Assembly: GCA_004557905.1 (NCBI GenBank)
Contig: SFFH01000077.1
Location: 1 to 8,111 of the forward strand
Length of the DNA stretch: 8,111 bases
Direction of reading: 5' to 3'
DNA from: Clostridiales bacterium
GTDB lineage: Bacteria > Bacillota > Clostridia > Christensenellales > Aristaeellaceae
The number at the start of each line of letters is the position of its first letter. Position 1 is the stretch's first letter. Both the position numbers and the translations under genes were made by a program. The notes beneath the pieces were generated by a model that did not search any database, was not told the DNA's origin, and saw nothing but the letters and a program-made list of their open reading frames with translations. Positions 1 to 6,109 of this stretch are shown in pieces.

Positions 1-96
1 ACACAATTCAAGGTGATGCGGCTGGGAAAGCGATGCCTGCGAATTCACAAGGAATCCTTTGACAAGTGGCTGAACGAGCAAGCGGAGCTTACCTGA
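1..96 (+). CDS. Excisionase-like DNA-binding protein, C-terminal end (5' partial)
   Basis: The first frame is open from the window edge to a TGA at 94-96 and gives 31 residues. They read as the wing and final helix of a small helix-turn-helix protein of the excisionase/MerR-like (HTH_17) type: a basic segment KVMRLGKRCLRIHKESFDKW, then a short acidic tail. In this family the basic wing contacts DNA, and the protein bends the attachment site so that the integrase can excise the element. The gene lies 25 bases upstream of the integrase on the same strand, the usual xis-int order in Firmicute conjugative and phage-like elements. An 11-base palindrome, CCTGAATCAGG, sits at 97-107 just after the stop. 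The N-terminal part is outside the window, so the family call rests on a short tail plus the neighbour. Confidence 0.6.
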   Translation, partial: TQFKVMRLGKRCLRIHKESFDKWLNEQAELT

Positions 97-121
97 CCTG
101 AATCAGGAAAGGAAAGCGATC

Positions 122-1597
122 ATGGCAACCTACAAAGTGAGGGGCATTGCCCACAACATCATTTATCCCTACCGGACAGAAGACGGCAAGGTCAAGCACC
201 AATGGGAAACCTATTCCACCGAGCTGGAGGCGATGCACAGAAAGGCTTATATCGACTATCTGCAAAAGAATCGGCTTCACCACGAGATCCGAAAGGCAGT
301 AGCCGAATACCAGTGCAAGCGCGCTGTGGAGCGGGAGGTGGTCGAGCGTTTCCGCCCCAGAACGCAGGAGGAAGCACCGCCGCACGCAGCGGAGGATAAT
401 ACCGCAAAGACCTATCGGGAGTTTGCGGAGAAGTGGCTGCCCATCCACGCGAGAAAGGAGCGCTTTTCGCCCAACTCCTATGACAGCTATCGCAGCAATT
501 TGGACCGGCATATTCTTCCATACTTCGGTGACCGGGTGATGAGCAGCATTACGGCGGAGGACATTGACGACTTCCTGGACGCGCTGAGCCGGAAGCCCTG
601 CCGCGGGCCCAAGAGCTACGGGAAGCGCCCGGAGGATATTCCGACGCTGTCCTCCAGTACCGTGAAGAAGTGCTTTACGATTCTGACCTCCGGCTTTGAG
701 ACGGCAAAGAAGTGGCACTACATCAGCGAAATCCCCAAGGTCACCGCACCCACGGAAAAGACGGTCAAGCGGAGGGCCTGGGATGCCCGGCGCGTTTACG
801 AGGTGCTCGACAGCATCAAGGAGGACGAGCTGCTTCACCTGGCCGTTCACCTAGCGTTTGTCTGCTCCCTGCGGGCTGGTGAAACCGCGGGAATTGACCT
901 GCACACGATTGATTTCCGGGATGGCAGCCTGTGGATCACCCGACAGATTCAGCGCGTATCAGACAGCGCAATCGGCGTGCTGCCCAAGCATGAGGTGCTG
1001 CGCATCTTTCCCAAGCAGGTGCTCACCTCGAAAAGCAGCATGATTCTCAAGGGACCGAAAACGGAGGACAGCCATCGGAAGCAGTATCTGACCACTCCGC
1101 TGTTGGATGAGCTGCGCGAGAGATTGGCGCGGATTGAGGAAAACAAGGCGTTCTTCCGTGAGGAGTATCGGGATTACGGACTGCTGATTTGCCAGACGGA
1201 CGGACGACCTGTCGATCCCAAGAACCTGGAAAAGAGCTTCAAGGAGCATCAGAAGCGGATCGATATCCCGGAGAATGAACGCATTGATTTCCAGGGGCTT
1301 CGCAAGTCCGGGCAGATGCACAAGGTGCGCCTGTCGCAGAACAACTACCAGCTGGTTGCGGAAAACGCCGGACAGTCGCCGGAGGTCCTGATGAACCACT
1401 ACAACGAGGCGCTGGACTACGAGAAGCGCGCCCTGTCACGGCTGGTGGAGAACAGCTTCTATCCGCATCGGGAAACGTCTGGCGAGACGCAGGACAGCGC
1501 GGATGTGTCCGCTCTGATGGCACAGATTCAGCAAAACCCGGAGCTGTGCCGGAAGCTTCTGCAATCCCTGACGCTTGGTGCACAGCAGCGCGCCTGA
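122..1597 (+). CDS. int: Tyrosine-type site-specific integrase of an integrated element
   Basis: A 491-residue tyrosine recombinase that would integrate and, with an excisionase, excise the element. The ATG follows a purine-rich AGGAAAGGAAAG stretch. Roughly residues 1-75 form an arm-type DNA-binding N-terminus, 95-210 a SAM-like core-binding domain (FAEKWLPIHA onward), and 215-440 the catalytic domain. Visible catalytic positions are R251 (CSLRAGETAG), probable K313 (GPKTEDS), R394 (FQGLRKS) and nucleophile Y427 (MNHYNEA). Two positions that are usually His read Gln: Q391 of HxxR, and Q418 in AGQSP where GHSS is typical. The 9-residue gap from Q418 to Y427 equals that of lambda Int (H333 to Y342), so the alignment is sound. 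A charged, Gln-rich tail of about 50 residues follows. It sits next to a tRNA-Thr 3' end, a classic target. The integrase identity is secure; activity with these substitutions is uncertain. Confidence 0.93.
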   Translation: MATYKVRGIAHNIIYPYRTEDGKVKHQWETYSTELEAMHRKAYIDYLQKNRLHHEIRKAVAEYQCKRAVEREVVERFRPRTQEEAPPHAAEDNTAKTYREFAEKWLPIHARKERFSPNSYDSYRSNLDRHILPYFGDRVMSSITAEDIDDFLDALSRKPCRGPKSYGKRPEDIPTLSSSTVKKCFTILTSGFETAKKWHYISEIPKVTAPTEKTVKRRAWDARRVYEVLDSIKEDELLHLAVHLAFVCSLRAGETAGIDLHTIDFRDGSLWITRQIQRVSDSAIGVLPKHEVLRIFPKQVLTSKSSMILKGPKTEDSHRKQYLTTPLLDELRERLARIEENKAFFREEYRDYGLLICQTDGRPVDPKNLEKSFKEHQKRIDIPENERIDFQGLRKSGQMHKVRLSQNNYQLVAENAGQSPEVLMNHYNEALDYEKRALSRLVENSFYPHRETSGETQDSADVSALMAQIQQNPELCRKLLQSLTLGAQQRA

Positions 1598-1613
1598 TGC
1601 AAAGATTTCTGCG

Positions 1614-1732
1614 TGTTAGCAGGATTTGTTAGCAGGCGACTATGCACATTCATTCGGCGCATAATCATCAAGGCCGTCAAGAGGCCAAAATTAGCTGGAA
1701 GTCCGAAAATGTGCCCGAAATGTTAGCTGGAA
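1614..1732 (+). repeat. Four TTAGC[A/T]GG direct repeats in the int-tRNA gap
   Basis: Between the integrase stop and the tRNA there are two copies of TGTTAGCAGG (1614-1623 and 1627-1636, 13 bases apart) and two of TTAGCTGGAA (1691-1700 and 1723-1732, 32 bases apart). All are in the same orientation and share TTAGC[A/T]GG. Between the last two lies another short direct repeat, roughly CCGAAAATGTG followed by CCGAAATGTT (1703-1722). Direct repeats of about 10 bases between an integrase gene and its attachment site are the expected form of arm-type integrase or excisionase binding sites, so that is the inferred role. Otherwise the 246-base gap 1598-1843 holds only the tRNA terminator; I see no gene in it. 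Confidence 0.55.
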
Positions 1733-1800
1733 ACCGAGGCCTGATGCAAGCGGCGCTTCCCGGTCAAGAGAGGAGGAGAAAGCAGAAAACCTAACAATAC

Positions 1801-1838
1801 AAAGAAAATCGCCCCTGCGAGTTGTCTCACAGAGGCGA
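1801..1838 (-). terminator. Intrinsic terminator of tRNA-Thr
   Basis: On the minus strand a 13-pair stem is formed by 1838-1826 and 1821-1809 with a 4-base loop (1825-1822). All pairs are canonical except two G-U wobbles. ATTTTCTTT follows immediately (1809-1801). The position, just past the encoded CCA of the tRNA, and the U tract, present only in minus-strand RNA, make it the tRNA terminator. It lies on the integrase side of the tRNA 3' end, so if the element crossed over within the tRNA, this terminator arrived with the element. Confidence 0.8.
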
Positions 1839-1843
1839 CTGTC

Positions 1844-1919
<76 letters not shown>

Positions 1920-1935
1920 ATCGGCAACGAATAGT

Positions 1936-1964
1936 ATTCTAACAGAAAACGCGCAGTTTGACAA
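1936..1964 (-). promoter_or_regulatory. Sigma-A promoter of tRNA-Thr
   Basis: On the minus strand there is a -35 TTGTCA (1964-1959), a 17-base spacer, and a -10 TAGAAT (1941-1936). Transcription should start near 1929, about ten bases before the mature tRNA 5' end. Both hexamers are one mismatch from consensus and the spacer is optimal. Confidence 0.85.
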
Positions 1965-2037
1965 GACCTTTTGACAAATTTGTTTGTTCTTTTTTCTCCG
2001 GGAGCACGGCGGCGGGCTGGCTTTTCCGGGGCATTTA

Positions 2038-2046
2038 TGGTATCAT
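2038..2046 (+). promoter_or_regulatory. Candidate extended -10 promoter of the YczE-like gene
   Basis: TGG followed by TATCAT matches an extended -10 (TGN plus hexamer), about 40 bases before the ATG at 2087. No good -35 lies 16-18 bases upstream. A TTGACA at 1971-1976 is too far away to pair with it. The call rests on the extended -10 alone. Confidence 0.4.
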
Positions 2047-2086
2047 AGGGAAAACACGCACCAATGATCGATGGAAGGGAAGATTG

Positions 2087-2710
2087 ATGATGCCGAAGAA
2101 AATCGCCTCGACAATCCTGGGTATTCTCCTGGTGTACGGCTCCGTCGCGTTTGCCATCAAGGCGGGCATCGGCGTGCTGCCGGTGGACGCGGCCATCACG
2201 TCCGTCGCCCTGCTGATCGGCATGAAGGTCGGCACATTCTCCATGCTGTTTCACGGCAGCTTTTTCCTCGGGCAGATCGCCATTGAGAAGAAGAATTTCC
2301 GCAGGACCGAGCTTTTGCAGATCCTCTACATCACGCTCGGCGGCTCCGTGCTCAATTTCTTCCTCTATACGGTGCTCAGGAACGTGACCTTTTCCTTCTA
2401 CCCGCTGCGCCTGATCGTCTGCGTGCTCTCGTTTGTGGTCAGCGCGTTCGGCTGCACGCTGGTGCTGGAAACGCACCTGATGCGCACGCCGATGGAGGGC
2501 TGCATCCAGCTGCTGGCCGAGCGCATGGGCACGACCATGGGCAGGCTGCGCCAGAAGATCGACATCGTGCTGGTGCTCGTCAGCGTGGCCATCACGCTGA
2601 TCTTCGGCGTGGAGTGGACGCTGCGCGAGGGCACGATCATCGCGGCGCTGATCTTCGGCCCGATGATGGACTTCTGGAAGAAGACTGTCTTCTCCGGGAA
2701 ATCGGCCTGA
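2087..2710 (+). CDS. YczE/YyaS/YitT-like integral membrane protein
   Basis: A 207-residue membrane protein with about five or six hydrophobic spans, near residues 5-25, 35-62, 75-97, 105-128, 158-175 and 180-195. Family-like marks are the GIGVLPVD turn after the first span (residues 27-34), the basic loop IEKKNFRRTE before the third, RTPMEG near 133-137, and the ending EGTIIAALIFGP (181-192). These resemble the YczE/YitT-like (DUF6198-type) group, which is common in Firmicutes and has no firmly established function. The GPWD motif usual in relatives is LPVD here. I chose the first ATG of the MM pair because AAGGGA lies six bases upstream; a longer reading from TTG 1958 would add a 43-residue low-quality leader and is rejected. 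No terminator follows; the leuS promoter begins 25 bases after the stop, so read-through would meet the T-box terminator. Confidence 0.75.
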   Translation: MMPKKIASTILGILLVYGSVAFAIKAGIGVLPVDAAITSVALLIGMKVGTFSMLFHGSFFLGQIAIEKKNFRRTELLQILYITLGGSVLNFFLYTVLRNVTFSFYPLRLIVCVLSFVVSAFGCTLVLETHLMRTPMEGCIQLLAERMGTTMGRLRQKIDIVLVLVSVAITLIFGVEWTLREGTIIAALIFGPMMDFWKKTVFSGKSA

Positions 2711-2735
2711 TGAGCGCGCAGATGCGTGAAACGGC

Positions 2736-2764
2736 TTGACTTTTTTGCCGTCATTGGATACAAT
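2736..2764 (+). promoter_or_regulatory. Sigma-A promoter of the leuS T-box leader
   Basis: TTGACT (2736-2741), a 17-base spacer, and TACAAT (2759-2764). The predicted start near 2771 lies just ahead of the first conserved T-box leader sequences. Confidence 0.87.
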
Positions 2765-2770
2765 AGTCTG

Positions 2771-3045
2771 CGTATGAAAAGCGATGACGGGAAGCGTTGC
2801 GCAGGTCGTTTTCAAGAGAGCCGGCGGTCGGTGCGAGCAGGCAAACGGACGCGCAAATTCTCCTCCCTGAGCTTCGCGGGTGAAACCGGCGGCACGCGCC
2901 GCGCTGAGTAATCCGCGGCGGGCGGGCTCCGTGAAAGGCCCTGGCATAAGCCGCTGAGGGCTGCACGCGCAGCTGAATCAGGGTGGTACCGCGCTTGAAT
3001 TTCGGGCGCCCCTGTGCATGAACCATTCATCCAGGGGCGCTTTTC
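2771..3045 (+). promoter_or_regulatory. T-box riboswitch, leucine-specific, controlling leuS
   Basis: A tRNA-sensing leader that works by transcription antitermination. Stem I has a GATGACGGGAAG start, a lower helix GAAGC (2791-2795) with GCTTC (2871-2875), and an upper helix TTGCGC (2797-2802) with GCGCAA (2851-2856). The specifier loop strand between them (2857-2870) contains CTC, most likely at 2863-2865 just before CCTGAGC; a second CTC overlaps at 2860-2862, and both read Leu. The AG bulge and distal loop follow the usual pattern (AGAGAG then GGTCGGTGCGAGC, 2815-2838). A stem III hairpin GCTGC/GCAGC lies at 2960-2973. The T-box AGGGTGGTACCGCG is at 2980-2993; its UGGU (2984-2987) pairs with the A-CCA end expected of tRNA-Leu. 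In the antiterminator, CAGGG (2979-2983) would pair with CCCTG (3010-3014), which is the 5' arm of the terminator. Uncharged tRNA-Leu is therefore inferred to switch leuS on. Confidence 0.95.
3006..3044 (+). terminator. T-box regulated terminator
   Basis: A perfect 9-pair stem, GCGCCCCTG (3006-3014) with CAGGGGCGC (3032-3040), is followed by TTTT (3041-3044). The loop has an inner ATGAA/TTCAT helix. It is mutually exclusive with the antiterminator, which uses 3010-3014, so this is the off state of the leader. Confidence 0.9.
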
Positions 3046-3085
3046 TGTACCCCCGGGACGAGAGGAAGACGAGGAGGATTTTCCT

Positions 3086-5500
3086 GTGAACATCAAGCCC
3101 TACAATCCCGAAGAGATTGAACTGAAGTGGCAGAAGAACTGGGACGAGGCGCACTGCTTTGAGGCGAAGAGCGACAAGAGCAAGCCCAAGTTCTACGGCC
3201 TGATCGAGTTCCCGTATCCGTCCGGCGCGGGCCTGCACGTCGGCCATCCGCGCTCCAACACCGCGATGGATATCATCGCCCGCAAGCGCCGCATGGAGGG
3301 CTACAACGTCCTGTACCCGATCGGCTGGGACGCGTTCGGCCTGCCGACCGAGAATTACGCCATCAAGAACCACGTCCATCCCGCGGGCGTGACCCAGAAG
3401 AACATCGACCACTTCCGCGAGCAGCTGAAGCGCATCGGCTTCTCCTTTGACTGGAGCCGCGAGGTGAACACCACCGATCCCAACTACTTCAAGTGGACCC
3501 AGTGGATCTTCCTGCAGCTGTACAAGCACGGCCTGGCCTACAAGAGCGAGATGCCGGTCAACTGGTGCCCGAGCTGCAAGTGCGGCCTGGCGAACGAGGA
3601 GGTCGTCGCCGGCAAGTGCGAGCGCTGCGGCGCGGAGGTCATCCGCCGCGTGAAGAGCCAGTGGATGCTCAAAATCACCAAGTACGCCCAGAAGCTGCTG
3701 GACGGCCTCGATGATGTGGACTTCATCGAGAAGGTCAAGGTGCAGCAGCGCAACTGGATCGGCCGCAGCGAGGGCGCGGAGGTCGATTTCAAGATCGCCG
3801 ATTCCGACATGAAGCTGCGCGTGTACACCACGCGCCCGGACACGCTCTTCGGCGCGACCTACATGGTCGTGGCGCCGGAGCACGCCGCGGTGGACACGCT
3901 CAAGGACCGCATCACCAACTGGGACGACGTCATCGCCTACCGCGAGGCGGCTGCCAGAAAGAGCGAGTTTGAGCGCACCGAGCTGGCCAAGGACAAGACC
4001 GGCGTGGAGCTCAAGGGCATCCGCGCGATCAACCCGGTCAACGGCAAGGATATCCCGATCTTCATCTCCGACTACGTCCTGGTGACCTACGGCACCGGCG
4101 CGATCATGGCCGTTCCGGCGCACGACACGCGCGACTGGGACTTCGCCAAGAAGTTTAACCTGCCGATCATCGAGGTCGTCGCCGGCGGCGAGGACGTGCA
4201 GAAGGAAGCCTACACCGACGTGGCCGAGGGCGTGCTGTGCAACTCCGGCTTCCTTAATGGCCTGTCCGTCGCGGAGGCGAAGAAGTCCATCACGCAGTGG
4301 CTGACCGAGAACGGCGTGGGCGAGAAGAAGGTCAACTACAAGCTGCGTGACTGGGTATTCTCCCGCCAGCGCTACTGGGGCGAGCCGATCCCGCTGGTCT
4401 ACTGCGAGAAGTGCGGCTGGGTGCCGGTGCCGGAGGATCAGCTGCCGGTGCTGCTGCCGGAGGTGGACAACTACGAGCCGACCGATTCCGGCGAGTCCCC
4501 GCTCTCCAAGATTGATTCCTGGGTGAACACCACCTGCCCGTGCTGCGGCGGCCCCGCCAAGCGCGAGACTGACACCATGCCGCAGTGGGCCGGTTCCTCC
4601 TGGTACTTCCTGCGCTATGCGGACCCGCACTGCGACACCGACCTGGCCCGCTGGGAGGAGCTTGCCTACTGGCTGCCGGTGGACTGGTACAACGGCGGCA
4701 TGGAGCACACCACGCTGCACCTGCTCTACTCCCGCTTCTGGAACCTGTTCCTCTATGACATCGGCGTCATTCCGAACAAGGAGCCGTATCAGAAGCGCAC
4801 CAGCCACGGCATGATCCTCGGCGCGAACGGCGAGAAGATGAGCAAGTCCCGCGGCAACGTCATCAACCCGGACGAGACCATCGCGGAGATCGGCGCGGAC
4901 GCATTCCGCCTGTACGAGATGTTCATGGGCGCGTTCGACCAGGCGATTCCGTGGTCCACCGAGGGCGCGCGCGGCTGCCGCCGGTTCCTTGAGCGCGTGT
5001 GGCGCCTGCAGGAGATGCTCATCGACGAGGAGGGCGTGCGCAAGGAGATGGAGGTTCCGGTCAACGCGATGATCAAGAAGGTCTCCGAGGACTACGAGCG
5101 CATGAAGTTCAACACCGCCATCGCGGCGATGATGGCCTTCGTCAACGACGTGTACACCAATGGAAAAATCACCCGCGGCGAGCTCAAGGCGCTGTGCCTG
5201 TGCCTCAACCCGGTCGCGCCGCACATCACCGAGGAGATGTGGGAGGCCTGCGGCTTCGGCACGCCGATCTACACCCAGTCCTGGCCGACCTACGACGAGA
5301 ACAAGCTCGTCGCGGACGAGGTCGAAATCGCGGTGCAGATCAAGGGCAAGGTGCGCGCGCGCATCATGGTGCCGGCGGGTCTCACCCAGGCTGACGGCGA
5401 GAAGCTGCTGGAGAACGAGACGGTGAAGAAGCTGGTCGGCGATGCGCCCGTGCGCAAGCTGATTTTCGTTCCGGGCCGCCTGCTCAACATCGTCTGCTGA
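3086..5500 (+). CDS. leuS: Leucyl-tRNA synthetase
   Basis: A cytoplasmic class I synthetase that charges tRNA-Leu with leucine. It has 804 residues, the length of the Bacillus-type enzyme. Motifs in order: HVGH at 51-54 (HIGH signature), a zinc site C161-C164/C178-C181, the CP1 editing domain with TTRPDT at 248-253 and GTGAIMAVPAHDTRD at 336-350 (the conserved editing Asp is D350), a second Cys pair set 440/443 and 484/487, and KMSKS at 584-588. The anticodon-binding region (VAPHITEEMWE) and a C-terminal domain ending in VPGRLLNIV follow. The start is GTG 3086, eight bases after GAGGAGG (3071-3077). The reading frame is open back to a GTG at 3014, but that codon lies inside the T-box terminator and is not a plausible start. 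Expression is controlled by the T-box leader, and a strong terminator follows the stop. No defect is seen. Confidence 0.98.
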   Translation: MNIKPYNPEEIELKWQKNWDEAHCFEAKSDKSKPKFYGLIEFPYPSGAGLHVGHPRSNTAMDIIARKRRMEGYNVLYPIGWDAFGLPTENYAIKNHVHPAGVTQKNIDHFREQLKRIGFSFDWSREVNTTDPNYFKWTQWIFLQLYKHGLAYKSEMPVNWCPSCKCGLANEEVVAGKCERCGAEVIRRVKSQWMLKITKYAQKLLDGLDDVDFIEKVKVQQRNWIGRSEGAEVDFKIADSDMKLRVYTTRPDTLFGATYMVVAPEHAAVDTLKDRITNWDDVIAYREAAARKSEFERTELAKDKTGVELKGIRAINPVNGKDIPIFISDYVLVTYGTGAIMAVPAHDTRDWDFAKKFNLPIIEVVAGGEDVQKEAYTDVAEGVLCNSGFLNGLSVAEAKKSITQWLTENGVGEKKVNYKLRDWVFSRQRYWGEPIPLVYCEKCGWVPVPEDQLPVLLPEVDNYEPTDSGESPLSKIDSWVNTTCPCCGGPAKRETDTMPQWAGSSWYFLRYADPHCDTDLARWEELAYWLPVDWYNGGMEHTTLHLLYSRFWNLFLYDIGVIPNKEPYQKRTSHGMILGANGEKMSKSRGNVINPDETIAEIGADAFRLYEMFMGAFDQAIPWSTEGARGCRRFLERVWRLQEMLIDEEGVRKEMEVPVNAMIKKVSEDYERMKFNTAIAAMMAFVNDVYTNGKITRGELKALCLCLNPVAPHITEEMWEACGFGTPIYTQSWPTYDENKLVADEVEIAVQIKGKVRARIMVPAGLTQADGEKLLENETVKKLVGDAPVRKLIFVPGRLLNIVC

Positions 5501-5524
5501 CGCAATACCCAAAGCATCATATGA

Positions 5525-5573
5525 AAAGCCGCTCTCCCTTCCCGGGAAAGCGGCTTTCCGTTTTCAGTTTTTT
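5525..5573 (+). terminator. Intrinsic terminator of leuS (repeat copy 1)
   Basis: A perfect 9-pair stem, AAAGCCGCT (5525-5533) with AGCGGCTTT (5549-5557), is followed by T runs at 5561-5564 and 5568-5573, 24 bases after the leuS stop. The hairpin and its flanks (5524-5559) recur almost base for base at 6041-6077. Confidence 0.88.
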
Positions 5574-5591
5574 GGGCGCTGACGGCGGCAG

Positions 5592-5610
5592 GCCTGAATA
5601 CTTTTCAGGC
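5592..5610. other. Short perfect hairpin downstream of leuS
   Basis: GCCTGAA (5592-5598) and TTCAGGC (5604-5610) form a perfect 7-pair stem with a 5-base loop. No U tract follows, so it is not an obvious terminator, and its role is unknown. It sits in the 305-base gap 5501-5805, which also holds the leuS terminator and the inverted repeats before the XRE gene. I see no convincing gene there. Confidence 0.4.
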
Positions 5611-5721
5611 AGAGGCGGGCGGAAGATACAAGAGAATAAAGCATGGCCTGATCGGAAATGGAATCCATGGGCGCAAAAAATGAAACATCATACCCAGTAA
5701 TAGAAAGCAAAACGACCGGAA

Positions 5722-5739
5722 TAGTACTGATAAGTACTA
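5722..5739. promoter_or_regulatory. Inverted repeat upstream of the XRE gene (candidate operator 1)
   Basis: TAGTACT-GATA-AGTACTA is a perfect inverted repeat with 7-base arms, about 70 bases before the XRE start, in the AT-rich promoter region. Small XRE proteins usually bind such dyads as dimers, so an operator role is plausible but inferred. Confidence 0.45.
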
Positions 5740-5764
5740 GATTGAATCATCATAGCATACTCCG

Positions 5765-5783
5765 TGTCATAATGTTAATGACA
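5765..5783. promoter_or_regulatory. Inverted repeat next to the XRE start (candidate operator 2)
   Basis: TGTCAT (5765-5770), a 7-base spacer, and ATGACA (5778-5783), centred about 30 bases before the GTG. It overlaps a possible -10 CATAAT (5768-5773). A TTGAAT at 5742-5747 is 20 bases from that hexamer, too far for a clean promoter, so the promoter itself is unresolved. Binding here would block transcription, which fits autorepression. Confidence 0.45.
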
Positions 5784-5805
5784 TCAAAGGCGCGGAGGTG
5801 GGATC

Positions 5806-6018
5806 GTGTATTTTCAGCGAATCAAGGATTTGCGCGAAGACGCCGATCTCACGCAGGAGGACGTCGCGTCGATGCTCGGCATCAGGCAGACCGTGTATTC
5901 CCGCTACGAGCGGGGATTTCAAACCATTCCGCTTGAGCATTTGATGAAGCTCGCGGATTATTATCAGGTGTCGCTGGATTATCTGACAGGAAGAACGCAG
6001 AATCGGGAAATCAGATAA
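5806..6018 (+). CDS. XRE-family helix-turn-helix regulator, small
   Basis: A 70-residue protein that is almost entirely one HTH_3/XRE domain: helix 1 IKDLREDADLT (about 6-16), the HTH core QEDVASMLGIRQTVYSRYERG (17-37), then PLEHLMKLADYYQVSLDYLTGRT, the usual end of the domain. No sensor or effector domain follows; the tail is seven polar residues. The start is GTG 5806, with GGAGGTG (5794-5800) five bases upstream. Such single-domain proteins are DNA-binding repressors of their own or nearby promoters. It stands alone on its strand between leuS and two convergent genes, with a hairpin 22 bases after its stop. The upstream 90 bases are only about 35% GC by my count, well below neighbouring genes, which hints at acquisition. 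The target is unknown. Confidence 0.88.
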   Translation: MYFQRIKDLREDADLTQEDVASMLGIRQTVYSRYERGFQTIPLEHLMKLADYYQVSLDYLTGRTQNREIR

Positions 6019-6041
6019 GGAAACGCTCTGCTCTGCATACA

Positions 6042-6075
6042 AAAGCCGCTCTCCCTTCCCGGGGAAAGCGGCTTT
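6042..6075. terminator. Bidirectional terminator between XRE gene and membrane-protein gene (repeat copy 2)
   Basis: The same 9-pair stem as after leuS: AAAGCCGCT (6042-6050) with AGCGGCTTT (6067-6075). The loop is one G longer than in copy 1. On the minus strand it is followed by TTTT (6044-6041) and lies about 35 bases after the membrane-protein stop, so it can end that operon. On the plus strand it follows the XRE gene, but the T run is weak, only the stem's own TTT. Confidence 0.72.
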
Positions 6076-6109
6076 CCTATGTCTATTCACTGGCTGCGGC
6101 AGCGATTGT

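Noticed and set aside
1669..1690. GGCC-GTCAAGA-GGCC hairpin as a terminator for int
   Set aside because: The stem has only four pairs and is followed by AAAA on the plus strand, not a T run.
1971..1983. TTGACA followed by palindrome ACAAATTTGT, considered as a plus-strand promoter
   Set aside because: No -10 hexamer lies at 16-18 bases; the area is GC-rich after a T run. The neighbouring TTGTCA on the minus strand clearly serves the tRNA.
1958..2086. TTG start adding 43 residues to the YczE-like protein
   Set aside because: The TTG lies inside the tRNA promoter region with no ribosome binding site. The added leader is unlike the family, and the ATG at 2087 is well placed.
3014..3085. Upstream GTG start adding 24 residues to LeuRS
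   Set aside because: The codon lies inside the T-box terminator stem, has no ribosome binding site, and would make translation depend on the hairpin; GTG 3086 has GAGGAGG at good spacing.
2978..5512. Open frame of 844 codons on the minus strand across leuS
   Set aside because: It is fully antisense to leuS, rich in Arg, His, Ala, Leu and Val as expected from a GC-rich complement, and has no motifs. LeuRS signatures decide the coding strand.
5658..5936. Plus-strand open frame of 92 codons before and across the XRE gene
   Set aside because: It runs out of frame through the clear XRE domain, lacks a ribosome binding site and has no recognisable content.
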